This document shows, piece after piece, positions 21,885 through 33,594 of a stretch of 64,000 nt of DNA (its first letter is position 1; the number at the start of each line of letters is the position of its first letter). The translations under genes were made by a program, and so were the position numbers. The notes beneath the pieces were generated by a model. That model was given only the letters and a program-made list of their open reading frames with translations, had not been told where the DNA came from and made no database searches. This stretch comes from Rheum nobile. Taxonomy: Eukaryota > Streptophyta > Magnoliopsida > Caryophyllales > Polygonaceae. The DNA lies in the NCBI GenBank assembly GCA_027886185.1, contig WOAB01000093.1, forward strand, positions 5,766,001-5,830,000, given 5' to 3'.

Positions 21885-22744
21885 ACAATCCTAGATAAAC
21901 TTAACAGAAAGTATAATCAATCCAAGAAGCAGTCCTAAGCACTAAGGAACTAACTCACTTATAGTCACAAGAACTAGCACACAACTCTTAGGTTCCTTGA
22001 CTGGTTCCTCTTGATATCGGTTTGAGTTGATGATCTGGTTGAGAGCTCACACTTTGAAGTTTGCTATGAAGTGTGTTTCTTGTTGTAGTGCTTGAAGATA
22101 ACACTGAAGCTTATCTTCCTTATATAGTGTATTCTCGAGGTTGAGTCTTCTCTTGGTTCCCACAGAGCAAGCTTGATCTAGGCTGTGTGGTTATCCTTAA
22201 TTCACGCTGACTTAAACATGTACCAACAACCTAGGCAACTCAGAATACACATTGGTTGGTCAAAGTCTTGAGACGAATCTGTCATGTCGTTGTCCAACGC
22301 CTTTCGTCCGAGGTTCAGCAACCTAGACACTTTGGAACTATCTTCTGGATGGTGACAGCCTTGTGACATGTCTCTTTCAGCAACCTTTGTCCGAGGTTCA
22401 ACGTTCTAGACATCTTGGAGCCTTCCTTTGGATGGTGGCAGGCTTTAGAAGCTTTGCTCAAGTCGCTTTCACCATCTTTTGTCCAAGGTTCAGTGTTCTC
22501 AGCTTTATCGGGAAAAGCAAAGTCACGTGTTGCACTTCTGGGCACTTCTGGGTTCCTTTGGCTTGCTTATTTGGTTTCTTTATCTTTTTTGGCTTCCATG
22601 GTTTCAACAACTGTCCTGTGGTTCCTTTAAACACATCTTTGAGATAAAACATTAGTATCAAAGTATTTGTCATCTTCAAAAGTAGAGAAACTGAGGAAAG
22701 GAACTCTCATGGGAACTGAGGTTCCTGAGTTCCGTTTTCTAACA

Positions 22745-25700
22745 GTTACACGCCGCGTTCTTACCGCCAAAGAAGGTACCTTACTTGACCAACGTGAGAA
22801 TTTGTTTCATACTAAATGTGCGGTCCAGGGTGCTTCTTTGAGTGTCATTATAGATGGTGGAAGTTGTTGCAATATCATCAACGAAAAGGTGATCAAGCAC
22901 TTCAAGTTCGACACAACTCCACACCCCCAACCCTACAGCCTACAATGGATCTTCGAGGGTGATGATTACAATGTTGTGAAGCGACAATGCACTATCAATT
23001 TCAACATTGGACATTACAAGGATTCGATCCTTTGTGACGTAGTACCCATGGATGCCACCCATCTTCTCTTGGGGCGACCTTGGCAATTTGACAAGCGAGC
23101 TCTTCATGATGGGTTTCTCAACAACTACGTCTTCATGCACAATGGAAGAAAGGTGACGTTGCTTCCTATGAGCCCTCAAGAGATTATGCAGGATCACGTG
23201 GAAAGGAACCCCGTCAAGGCCCTTGAACACGCCAAGGCACAGATAGCTGGCCGTGAGACACCCTAGAAAACGGCCCCCAAACAGCCCCATAAGCCGTCCA
23301 CAGCTGGCATTCAAGGCTCGTGTGAGAACCGACTTCTATTGGCTCGGTCTCGGGATGTCTCACCAATCATTCAGGGATGACTTCCTTGCTTTTTACTTGT
23401 TCCTTTCGCGTGTCTTTTAAATGTTAAAGATCTTGTTGATTTACCCCCTGCAGTGACTTCCCTTTTGCAGGAATTTGAGGATGTGATGCCCGAAGAGCTG
23501 CCCGAAGGATTGCCACCTATTCGTGGAATTGAGCATCAAATCGACTTTGTACCCGACGCCGCTCTTCCTAACCGAGCTGCATACTGCGCGAGCCCGGAAG
23601 AAACCAAGGAATTACAACGCCAAGTGCAAGAGTTGATGGATAAGGGCCACGTCCATGAGAACTTAAGCCCCTGCGCCGTACCGGTCATTCTAGTGCCTAA
23701 GAAGGACGGTAGTTGGCGCATGTGTGTTGATTGTCGGGCAATCAACCAAATCACAGTGAAGTATCGACACCCTATTCCTAGACTTGATGATATGCTTGAT
23801 GAATTGCATGGTGCTACATTATTTTCTAAAATTGACCTTAAGAGTGGCTATCATCAAATTAGGATGCAAGAGGGTGATGAGTGGAAAACTGCTTTTAAGA
23901 CTAAGTATGGCCTTTATGAGTGGTTAGTTATGCCTTTTGGTTTGACTAATGCCCCTAGCACTTTTATGCGATTGATGAATCATGTTTTACGGGCTTACTT
24001 AGGCAAATTTGTAGTTGTCTACTTTGATGATATCCTTGTTTATAGCAGGTCATTAGATGAGCATGTTGAGCATCTTAGGCAGGTCTTAGAGTGTCTTAGA
24101 AATGAGAAACTTTATGCTAACCTTGGTAAATGTTCTTTTTGCTCGGATTCCACTATCTTTCTTGGTTTTGTTGTAAGCAAGGATGGGCTGAAAGTTGACC
24201 AAGAGAAGGTTCGCGCCATAAAAGAATGGCCACGGCCCACGAAACCAACCATGGTTCGGTCTTTCCTAGGCTTGGCTGGCTTCTACCGCCGCTTTGTGCG
24301 TGACTTCTCCACCATTGCAGCCCCGTTGCATGAGCTTATAAAGAAAGCTGCGTCTATAGAGTGGACGACCGCACATGAGACTGCCTTCACCACTTTGAAG
24401 GACCGGTTGTGCAACGCTCCTTTGTTGAAATTGCCGGACTTCTCCAAGACTTTTAAAGTGGAGTGTGACGCCTCTCATCATGGAATTGGAGGGGTTTTGC
24501 TGCAGGATAGGCGTCCCATCGCTTACTTTAGCGAAAAGCTCTCGGGCGCCCAACTCAACTACCCCACGTATGACAAGGAGCTCTATGCCCTTATTCGGGT
24601 GTTGAAGACTTAGCAGCACTACCTCTGGCCTAAGGAGTTTGTCATTCACTCGAACCATGAGGCGTTGAAGTACTTGAAGAGCCGATACAACCTCAACCGG
24701 CGCCACGCACGATGGGTAGAGTTCATGGAGACCTTCCCCTATGTGGTCAAATACAAGAAAGGTAAGGAGAATGTGGTTGCTGATGCACTTTCTCGCATGT
24801 ATGTCTTACTTACCCACCTTGATGCTTCTATCTTAGGTTTCTCCTTGATTAAAGATGTGTATATGCATGATGATGATTTTGCTGCCATTTTTAAAACATG
24901 CATGGAAAAAGGAGAGTCTAATGGATTTTATGTTGATAATGGCTACCTATTTAAGGCCGAGAAACTTTGTATCCCAAAGACTTCTATACGTAGGTTGCTA
25001 ATTCAGGAAGCTCATGAGGGTAGAGGTCATATTGGCCTAAAATGTTGCATCATGTTACACGTTTTTGCAAGGCTTGTGTTACTTGTGTGCATGCTAAGTC
25101 TAGGTCGAGTCCTCAAGGATTGTATACCCCTTTGCCCATTCCGGATGTTCCATGGGAAGATATTAGTATGGATTTTATCACTGGTTTGCCCTTGTCTAAG
25201 AAGGGGAGGGACTCGATATTTGTGGTAGTTGATAGGTTTTCTAAGATGGCTCACTTCATTGCATGCAAGACTACTAACAATGCTTCTGAGATTGCATCAT
25301 TATTTTTTGAGCATGTTGTTAGGCTGCATGGTATCCCTAGGAGTATAGTGTCCGATCGTGATGCTAAATTTGTGAGTTATTTCTGGAAATCTTTGTGGGC
25401 CAAGATGGGGACTAAGTTGTTGTTCTCTACTAGCTATCACCCCCAGACTGATGGTCAAACGAAGGTTACTAATAGGACTTTGGGTGCTTTATTGCGTACT
25501 ATGTTAAAGTCTAACCTCCGCAAGTGGGAAGAGTGCTTGCCTTTTGTTGAATTTGCATATACCAGGTCCATGCACTCGGCGACACAGCAGACTCCCTTCC
25601 AGGTGGTCTACGGCCTTAATCCGCTCACCCCCTTGGATCTCATACCACGACCGATGAAGGAAAAGGAAAACATTAAGGGAGTGGAGCGTGCGGATCAGGT

Positions 25701-26262
25701 CAAGGCCCTACATGAGAGGATGAGACAACAGCTGGAGCAGAGGTCCGAGCAAGTATCCGTGCAACGTAACAAAAACCGCCGCCCGGTTGCATATGAGCCC
25801 GGCGACTTGGTGTGGCTGCACTTGCGTAAGGAACGCTTTCCATTGAAGCGGCGTCACAAGCTCGACGCGAGAGGGGATGGTTCTTTCCAGGTGCTACAAC
25901 GCCTTGGGGCCAACGCCTACCATTTGGAGTTACCCGTCGACTATGGTGCGCATCCGACTTTCAATGTCGCTGACCTTTCTCCTTATACGCCGCCTGCTTT
26001 TGACGACGGCGACGAAACGGGGACGCTTCGCTGCCAAGAAGGGGAGACTGATAGCTCTGTGATTCCCTCGATGATGGCGACGGACGAAGAGGAGGCAATG
26101 AAGGTGCGCTCGGATGGCCCGGTAACAAGAGCTCGCACAAGGGCAATAGAGCGAGCAACACAATCATTAGTCCTGCGAGCGCAAGCAAGTGACGCGGGTT
26201 CATCTAGTCCTAAATGGGTCCTTCTCTTGACCTATGAAGGATTAGGTGAGGTCCCGCCTTAG
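22745..26262 (+). pseudogene. Gypsy polyprotein (protease, RT, RNase H, integrase)
   Basis: It starts without gag, at a fusion with Copia-C. Protease region has VIIDGGSCCN. After a stop (23264-23266) and a disturbed linker, reverse transcriptase (23453 on) shows VPKKDGSWRMCVDCRAIN, LVMPFGLTNAPSTFMRLMN and YFDDILVYS. RNase H is cut by TAG at 24611-24613 (a Trp codon by homology) and has Asn in IHSNHEAL where the active-site Asp is expected. A frame change and loss at about 25035 damages the integrase zinc region. The integrase core keeps Asp in MDFITGLP and SDRDAKF, but the third catalytic residue is Lys in DGQTKVTN. The C-terminus has the GDLVWLH and FNVADLSPY boxes, no chromodomain, and ends inside the LTR at 26260-26262. 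Confidence 0.9.
26036..26048 (+). promoter_or_regulatory. Gypsy polypurine tract
   Basis: AAGAAGGGGAGAC lies immediately before TGATAGCTC of the 3' LTR. The coding frame runs through it. Confidence 0.7.
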
Positions 26263-26943
26263 TCGATCCCGCCAAGAAGAGATAGAAGAAAGAGTTCCGT
26301 AGTGGCACGGTGTTAGGAAACGGAACTCTGGAACTTAGGTTCCCCTGAGAGTTCCGTTCCTCAGTTTCTCTACTTTTGAAGATGACAAATATTATGATAC
26401 TAATGTTTTATCTCAAAGATGTGTTTTAAGGAACCACAGGAAATTACCTAAGGCAGGAAAGCCAAACAGAACAAGGGAACCAAAGGAACAAGACAGTTGA
26501 AGGAATCCAGAGGAACCCAGGTGTCCAGGAATGGAGCTTGCGACATTGCGATTCCCGAGAAATCTGGGAACACACAACCTCGGACAAAAGGTGTCGAAAA
26601 CGACTTGTCCGAAGCTTCCAAAAGTCTGCCAAGGTCCAAGAGCTAAAGAACAAGATGCCTAGAGAACCTCTACCTCGGACAGAGACGATGAAAGCGATAG
26701 CACATGAAGACGTCGCTGTCCAACAGACGGTTCCCAAGCGGCCAACTTACTCAACCTCGGACGAAAGTGTTTTGACAACGACACCACAAGGCTCGTCTGA
26801 GGTAGTTGACCAACCAAGAGAGATTCTGAGCTGCCTAGGTTGTTTGCACATGCCAAGAACAACGTGGATCAAGGAGAACCACTAATCCTAGGGCAAGCTC
26901 AATCCGTGGGAACCAAGAGAGGATCGAGCTGCGAAGAATCCTC

Positions 26944-26950
26944 TATAAAA
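26944..26950 (+). promoter_or_regulatory. TATA box of Copia-B 5' LTR
   Basis: TATAAAA within CCTCTATAAAAGAAAC. The 3' LTR copy is at 36439-36445. No other TATA match sits at a plausible U3/R boundary. Confidence 0.65.
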
Positions 26951-27275
26951 GAAACACTAACCCAAGGGTTATCTTCATGCACTAAAACAAGAACTCACAC
27001 TCATTAGCAAATATATAGTGTGAACCTCTAAACAAAGATCATCAAAGCAAACCGAGATCAAGAGGAACCAGTCAAGGAAGAAGAGCTGAGTGCTAAGTTC
27101 CTGTGACTGTAAGTGATAGTTCCTAGGTGCGAAAGTCTGTTTCTTGGATTAATTATTGATTGTGTTAAGTTATCTAGGATTGTCTAACTGTGTGTAAGGC
27201 AAAGGAACTGAGTGTTCGTTCCTATGATAAGCTGTAACCAAAAGAGATAAGAAATCAAGAAGTAGACTTTGAAAT

Positions 27276-27340
27276 CCTTTCGAAAGAAAGGTAGTGGTTT
27301 TTATCCTGGATTGCTAGTTGGCAATCAAAGGTTTTCACTA
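27276..27340 (+). other. Predicted leader hairpin pair, Copia-B 5' LTR
   Basis: Hairpin 1 (27276-27291): CCTTTC-GAAA-GAAAGG, a 6-bp stem closed by a GNRA-type tetraloop. Hairpin 2 (27292-27340): outer TAGTGG/TCACTA (one G-U pair in RNA), CCT/AGG, then GATTGC/GCAATC around TAGTTG. It lies about 105 bp upstream of the PBS. Confidence 0.65.
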
Positions 27341-27446
27341 TAAGGAACTTGTCTTTTGCTTGATTGTTTATTTCCGCTGCGAAAGGAACTGAGAATCGTT
27401 ATTCTGAGTTCCTTAAGTTTTTATCTAACAATCACGATCCTACAAT

Positions 27447-27458
27447 TGGTATCAGAGC
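27447..27458 (+). promoter_or_regulatory. Copia-B primer binding site
   Basis: TGGTATCAGAGC two bases after the LTR, complementary to the 3' end of initiator Met-tRNA, the standard primer of plant copia elements. Confidence 0.92.
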
Positions 27459-27494
27459 AGGAAAAGCTCTAGATCTTTGATAAGTTTGCAGATC

Positions 27495-29531
27495 ATGTCT
27501 CAACCAAGCAAGTTTGAGCTAGGAATTTCCACCAACAAGCCACACCTTCGCAAGAAAGAAGAAGAAACATGGTGGGAAAAGTGCATGGAAAGCCACATCA
27601 AGACCAACGACTACCAATGTTGGAGGATAGTCAAAAATGGAGATGGCCACGTCGATCTTACCATGAAGGAAGAAGACTGGAAACCAGAACATTATGTCAT
27701 CATGGAGAAGAATGCCAAGTCAAGACAGTTCATCCTCAATGGATTGGACAGAGAGGACATGGACAAAGTCATAGGCATCAAGACGGACAAGGAGATATGG
27801 AAAGCTCTCAAGGAGATGCATGAAGGAAGTGAGGAATTAAAGCAAAGCAGAAAGTTTGCTTTGGAAGGAGAATACCACACCTTCAAAATGATGGAAACTG
27901 AGACCATCTCAGAGTACTACTCTCGCTTCAACAGATTAATTGGAAAGTTGACGGCGGCGGGAGTTGATCTTGATGAAGTCTCCAAGTCCTTGGTGATTAT
28001 CAATGGACTCAACTCCAAGTTCACCCTTCTCAAGGGAATCATGAAGAACACTCCAGGCAACCAATCCCTTTCCTTGACCCAAGTCATAGGGAAACTGGAA
28101 GTTGAAGAAGGAGAGCACACTAAAGCCAATGCCAATAAGAAACTAGAGAAAGGAATCGCCCTCAAGATCTCCAAAGCCTTCTCTAGGCTCGAGATGGAGG
28201 AAGAGAACTCAGACCTTGAAGAAGAAGAGGACGAACTAACAGCCCTCTTCACAAAGAACATCAAAAAATTCTTTGTGAAGGGAAGGTTCCAAAAGGGCAG
28301 TTCCTCTCACAATGGACCAAGAAGAGATCTCAAGGAAGTCTCCTGTTACGAGTGCAAGGAGAAGGGACACTACGCTAAGAACTGTCCCAACAAAGAAGAG
28401 TCCAAGGAAGATGAAAGACCTCAAAGAAAGAAGGCTCTCGTAGCATCATGGGGAGAAGACTCAGATGAGGAACTGGATCTGAGTGGCTACTCTGGAGGGA
28501 GATGTCTCATGGCAAAAGGAGACTCAAGCGACTCAGAAGACCTTGAGGTAATTTCTGACGATCTCTTAAAATCCCTAGTTGATTGTGATAAGAAACAACT
28601 TCTTAAGATCATAAAGAAACTAGGAAAGGAAACCAGTTCCCTTCAACAGAAACTAGATGAATGTGAAGATGAAATTGCTTGCTTGACTGTCGAGAATTCT
28701 GTTTGGAGTAAGAAACTTGATGAAATTGAGAAAGACCTAGCTGAAACTCACTCCAAACTCATTGATATTAGAAATGTGCATGCTAGTCACCTTAAAATTT
28801 GCAAATCTTGTAATGAAACTAGCATAGACTCTGTCAAAGTTCCCTTGCATGCTAACCCACCTGGAAATGACATGCTTTAATCCATAATTGATAGGTTAGA
28901 CATTCTCACTGATTCCATTAATGAAAAAACGATAAATCAAACTGTTTTTGTGAGACAACGACATGGAATAGGATATGTCAATAATAAAGGGAACAATGAT
29001 GCTGAAGAAGAAAAGGCTAGGCGAGAACTTGTTGAGATGAATGAGAACCTCAGTATTGCTCTGGCCACTTCTCGTGATAGGAATCAATTCCTATTAGAGA
29101 AGATCATGGTCCTTGAGAACAAGGCTGAGGTTGCCAAACGTCTCAATGAAGGTTCTCAAAGTCCTAAGAAGGAACCAAAGGGAAAAGAAAAGATGATTCC
29201 TGAAAACCAATGGTTCACCAATTCCTTTGCTCATAAAAAATATATTGACATGGCCCATAGCAAGGTTAGAAACAATGTTGATTTTAACAAAAGGAAAACT
29301 GAAAAACCTTTTAGGCCAGGAAAAGGAAAATATGGACATGTTGTTTACAATCGTTTGTGTACCTACTATGGTAAGAATGGTCATTATAACACTGATTGTG
29401 CTAAGAAAAGGAACTTTGAAAAGGAGAAAAGTACTCATTACCATGAAAGGAACTAGTTCCCTAGTTATTCACAGACTCGGAATGCTAATCCCCCCAGTAA
29501 AGCCAAGCTTCGCTGGGTTCAGAAATCTTAG
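27495..29531 (+). pseudogene. Copia-B gag
   Basis: ATG at 27495 (MSQPSKFELG), chosen because Copia-C starts at the same place. UBN2-type Gag core, first zinc knuckle CYECKEKGHYAKNC, acidic and coiled middle region. The second knuckle reads TYYGKNGHYNTDC, so its first Cys is replaced by Thr-Tyr context. In-frame TAA at 28878-28880 (Gln codon in Copia-C) and TAG at 29454-29456 (also Gln in Copia-C) are lesions. TAG at 29529-29531 after WVQKS is shared with Copia-C and lies at the gag-pol boundary. Product: RNA-packaging shell protein of the cytoplasmic particle. Confidence 0.9.
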
Positions 29532-32500
29532 TTCCCTTGTGTGCAGAAAGAAGAGAGGCAACCCCAACTATGGTACATTGACAATGGTTGCTCATGCCAT
29601 ATGACCGGAAGAAGAAACCAAATGACCTCTCTTCAACTTCTCCAAGGAGGGAACATATCCTTTGGAGACAAAAGCAAAGGGAAAATCTGTGGAATAGGAA
29701 CTGTGAAACTCAACGATCACATTCAGGTAAACAAAGTTCACCTTGTTGATAGTCTTGGTTTTGATCTAATAAGTGTGTCACAACTGTGTGATCAAGGAGA
29801 CAATGAAGTCAGATTTAGATCAAACGAATGCTCAGTTCTTGACTCCTCGGGACAAATCATCCTAAAAGGAAAGAGATTCAACAATGTTTACATTTTTGAT
29901 CCATCCTTCGTCCCCAAGGAGAAACTGTGTCTCTCAACCGTGAATGACCAAGCTGAGTTGTGGCACCAACGCCTCGGTCATGCTAGCACCAAGCTGATTC
30001 AAAAGCTACACTCAAAGGAACTAGTCAGAGGATTGCCAAAGCTGAGTGGTACATCTAAGAAACCATGCTCTGACTGTGTAAAAGGAAAACAAGCTCGTAG
30101 TTCCTTCAAATCCAAAAACATGGTAAGCACCTCAAGGCCTCTTGAGCTCATCCACATGGATCTTTGTGGACCCATGAGAGTTCAAAGCCTAGGAGGGAAC
30201 ATGTATATTTTTGTTATTGTCGATGACTTCTCTCGCTTTACTTGGACCATTTTCATTAAATCTAAAAGTGAAGTCATTGATCGCTTTAAAGACCTGGTTC
30301 CCTTGTTAGAAAAATCCCTTGATTGTTCACTTAATGCTATTCGGTCTGACCATGGTACCGAATTCGAAAATGGAGAATTTCTAACCTTTTGCAGTGAGCA
30401 TGGCATTGATCACAACTTCTCTGCACCATACACTCCTCAACAGAATGGAGTAGTGGACAAAAAGAATAGGACCTTGGAAGACATGGCTTGAACTATGTTG
30501 ATCTCAAGTGGACTCTCCCAATCCTTTGGGGCTGAGGCGATCAACACAGCATGCTACATCATCAATAGAGCCATGCTTCGCCCTATCACAGAGAAGACAC
30601 CCTATGAACTCCTAAGAGGAAGAGTTCCCAACATTTCTCATCTAAGGGTGTTCGGATGCAAGTGCTTTGTGCACAACAATGGGAAGGACAATCTTGGCAA
30701 GTTCGACCCAAGAAGTGATGAAGGAATCTTCATTGGATATGCCTCAGGCAGCAAGGCATACAAGGTCTTCAACAAAAGGACTAAAAAGGTAGAAGAAAGT
30801 GTTCATGTTATTTTTAATGAAAAATCACTCGGAAAGATTGTGCAAAACACCACCAGTTTCTTTGAAGATCCGTTTCCCAAGTCATCCCAAGAAGATCCAA
30901 ATGAAGATGTCACTCCTCCCAGTTCCTGCCCTGCTGAACGGAACCCTCCAATGGCTCCTCCACCAGTTCCCATGGATAATGAACAACAATCCATTTCTGG
31001 GAACCATGAGCATGACGACAACATCTGTGGAGACCTCAATGATTCATCTTCCCACATGTTCTTCAATGGAGAAGGTGACCCCAACCAGGAAGCTGAATGC
31101 TCAACTCAGAATGTCTCCACATCAAATACTTTGGCTTCCAACAGAGAAAGAAGAGTCGTCAAGCCTCCAGTCAGGTACGAACATCTAACTTTCTTTGCCT
31201 TTAATGCCTTTTTGTCTATTGTGGAACCAAAGAACATAGGTGAGGCACTGAAGGATGCGGACTGGATCCAAGCCATGCAAGAGGAGCTTCATCAATTTGA
31301 AAGGAACAAAGTCTGGCATCTGGTTCCTCGCCCCAAGGATAAGCACATCATAGGAACCAGATGGGTATTCAGAAACAAGCTAGATGATACAGGAGCTGTG
31401 ATAAGGAACAAAGCAAGACTTGTGGCTCAAGGATACAATCAACAAGAAGGAATTGACTATGATGAAACCTATGCTCCAGTGGCAAGGATCGAAGCAATAA
31501 GGTTGTTGATTGCCTTCGCATCTCACAAAGGGTTCAAGTTGTTCCAAATGGATGTGAAGACAGCCTTCCTCAATGGAATTCTTCAAGAAGAAGTCTATGT
31601 CAAGCAACCTCCTATTTTCGAAGACGACGATCATCCAGATCATGTCTACTTTCTAGACAAGGCACTCTATGGCCTCAAGCAAGCTCCCAGAGCTTGGTAT
31701 GATCTTCTTGCCCAGTTCCTACTCTCAAATGGCTACAGGCGTGGAGTTATTGATAAGACTCTCTTCATCCTAGAAGAAGAAGGTAACATCTTAGTGGTTC
31801 AAATTTATGTTGATGATATCATTTTTGGTTCCACTAACCTGTCCCTTGTAGACAAGTTCAAAGACTTGATGAGCAGTGAATTTGAAATGAGTTTAATTGG
31901 GGAACTCACATTCTTCCTCGGATTACAAATCACTCAAAAGGAAGATGGTATTCAAATCCACCAACATAAGTATGTCAGGGAACTACTGAAGAAGTTCAAA
32001 ATGGATTCATGCAAGCCTCTCTCCATTCCCATATCCACCATTGCCCATCTGGATAAGGACCACTCGAGTCCTCTAGTGGAGGAGAAGCTCTATAGAGGTA
32101 TGATAGGCTCACTCATGTACCTAACCGCTAGTCGACCAAACATTGTCTTTGCTGTTGGCTTGTGTGCTAGGTTCCAATCTTGTCCGAGAGAAACCCACTT
32201 GGCTGCTGTAAAGAGAATACTTCGATATCTCAAGGGAAGTGACGATCTCTGCATTTGGTACCCCAAAGAATGTCCCTTTGAGCTCATGGGCTTCACTGAT
32301 GCTGATTATGCTGGATATTTTGTGGATAGAAAGAGCACTTCTGGAATGGCACAGTTCCTAGGCCCTTGCCTTGTGTCATGGGGATCAAAGAAACAAGTTT
32401 CAGTCTCCCTCTCCACCACAGAATTTGAGTACATTGCAGCTGCCTCTTGTTGTTCCCAACTTCTCTGGCTAAAGCAACAACTCGCGGACTTTGGTATGTC

Positions 32501-32753
32501 TTATGGCCCTCACACTATCCTTTGTGACAACACTAGTGCTATAAACATTTCTAAGAATCTTGTGCATCATACTAGGACCAAGCATATTGACATTAGACAT
32601 CATTTTCTTAGAGATCATGTTGAGAAGGGAAACATCATTATGAAATTTTGTAGAACTGAAGATCAAATTGCAGATATATTCACCAAGGCATTGAATAGAG
32701 TTCCTTTTGAGAACCTCAGATTGGAACTAGGAATGATTTCTATTACTCAGTAG
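29532..32753 (+). pseudogene. Copia-B pol (protease, integrase, RT, RNase H)
   Basis: Same frame as gag. The protease motif is YIDNGCSCH, with Asn in place of the Ser/Thr of D(S/T)G. The integrase zinc site LWHQRLGH...CSDCVKG is intact; catalytic Asp residues are in HMDLCGP and SDHGTEF, but the third position, 35 residues on, is Asp in GVVDKKNR instead of Glu. TGA at 30489-30491 cuts integrase. The downstream frame 30495-32753 is uninterrupted for about 750 codons, with QMDVKTAFLNG, LYGLKQAPRAWYD, IYVDDIIFGS and the RNase H blocks TDADYAGYF and HHTRTKHIDIRHHF. It ends with TAG directly followed by TGA. Confidence 0.93.
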
Positions 32754-33594
32754 TGACCTTAGTTTTGAGAATTCTTTCTGAGTTCCCCTGATTGACTAGT
32801 TTAAGATATTTAACTTGTTGAGTCTTGATGTCCTTGTGTTATATCTTTTGCTATAAACCCTTCTTGTCATAATGGTTTCTTATAAAGGCTTAGATAAATT
32901 TTTCTGGTTCGTTTCCTTTTGATTATCATTATTTCTCAACTCCTCATTGTTCAAATTTCTTTGATGGCCCAAAAGTCACAATCTGATCATATTTCTAACC
33001 CAACATTACAAGCTGAAATGATGATTGTGTACTAAGACCTACCCTTGCCTCATTGCTCAATTTAATTCTCTATGATCCATCTCTAAACCTTCTCTGAGAA
33101 TTATTGTGCAATGCGATAAATAGTCTACCCTGATTCCTTGTATGGGAACGTACTGTTTTTGGTTCCTTTGTCCACACCTACACTAAAGGTTCCCATACAT
33201 TCCTCTAGCTCGCTGAAAATGTCGCCAAAAAGGAACCAGAACATCGCGTCTCTCCAACGGCTCGCTTGGCTCTCCCAAACGCTATTTATGGCATATTGGC
33301 AAGGATAAGGCATGTCTCATCAGTGGCAGACCTCCCTCTTCTCGGAATGGGTCATATTTTGAATTTAAATTAGCCATTCCAAAAAGCTGCAACTCTCTTC
33401 AATGCTTCGGATTTGCCTTGATCTTCTCAACGGCTGGATTTGCTTCAACGGTCACCTCAGCTCTTGGCCATCCCAGATCTTCAACGCCCTTAAAGAGGTG
33501 CTCAGTTGCTCTGAGTTGATCACACAAGCTCTCCATCTCTCTGATCTTCTACCTCTCTTTCTCTTCTCACAACAATCCTCTTAGCTCCTCTCAA
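32754..33594 (+). other. Copia-B spacer between pol and env-like ORF
   Basis: 841 bp without a conserved frame. Copia-C keeps similar sequence and almost the same length (837 bp). How the third ORF is expressed (spliced message, internal promoter or otherwise) cannot be read from this. Confidence 0.6.

Larger units (their letters stand above)
5819..22744 (-). mobile_element. Copia-C: SIRE-like Ty1/copia, minus strand
   Basis: Both LTRs, PBS, gag, pol, an env-like ORF and polypurine blocks are present in the order expected for the minus strand. Without the Copia-F insertion and the solo LTR it is about 10.5 kb, the same plan as Copia-B. The five bases outside the ends differ (GAAAG left, GTTAC right), so there is no TSD. 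The gypsy sequences on the two sides are not adjacent in an intact element: about 95 bp of LTR plus leader and gag are missing between them. Confidence 0.9.
20702..22744 (-). repeat. Copia-C 5' LTR, split by a solo LTR
   Basis: Reads TGTAGAATCG to TTTTCTAACA on the plus strand. After removing the solo LTR and one TSD copy it is about 1,122 bp, collinear with the 3' LTR at 5819-6941. Confidence 0.9.
26311..27444 (+). repeat. Copia-B 5' LTR
   Basis: TGTTAGGAAACGG to CACGATCCTACA. TATA box TATAAAA at 26944-26950, so the transcript leader should begin some 25-30 bp downstream and include the hairpins at 27276-27340. Confidence 0.95.

Noticed and set aside
5819..22744. Copia-C as an ordinary single insertion
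   Set aside because: No TSD, and gypsy DNA is missing between the flanks.
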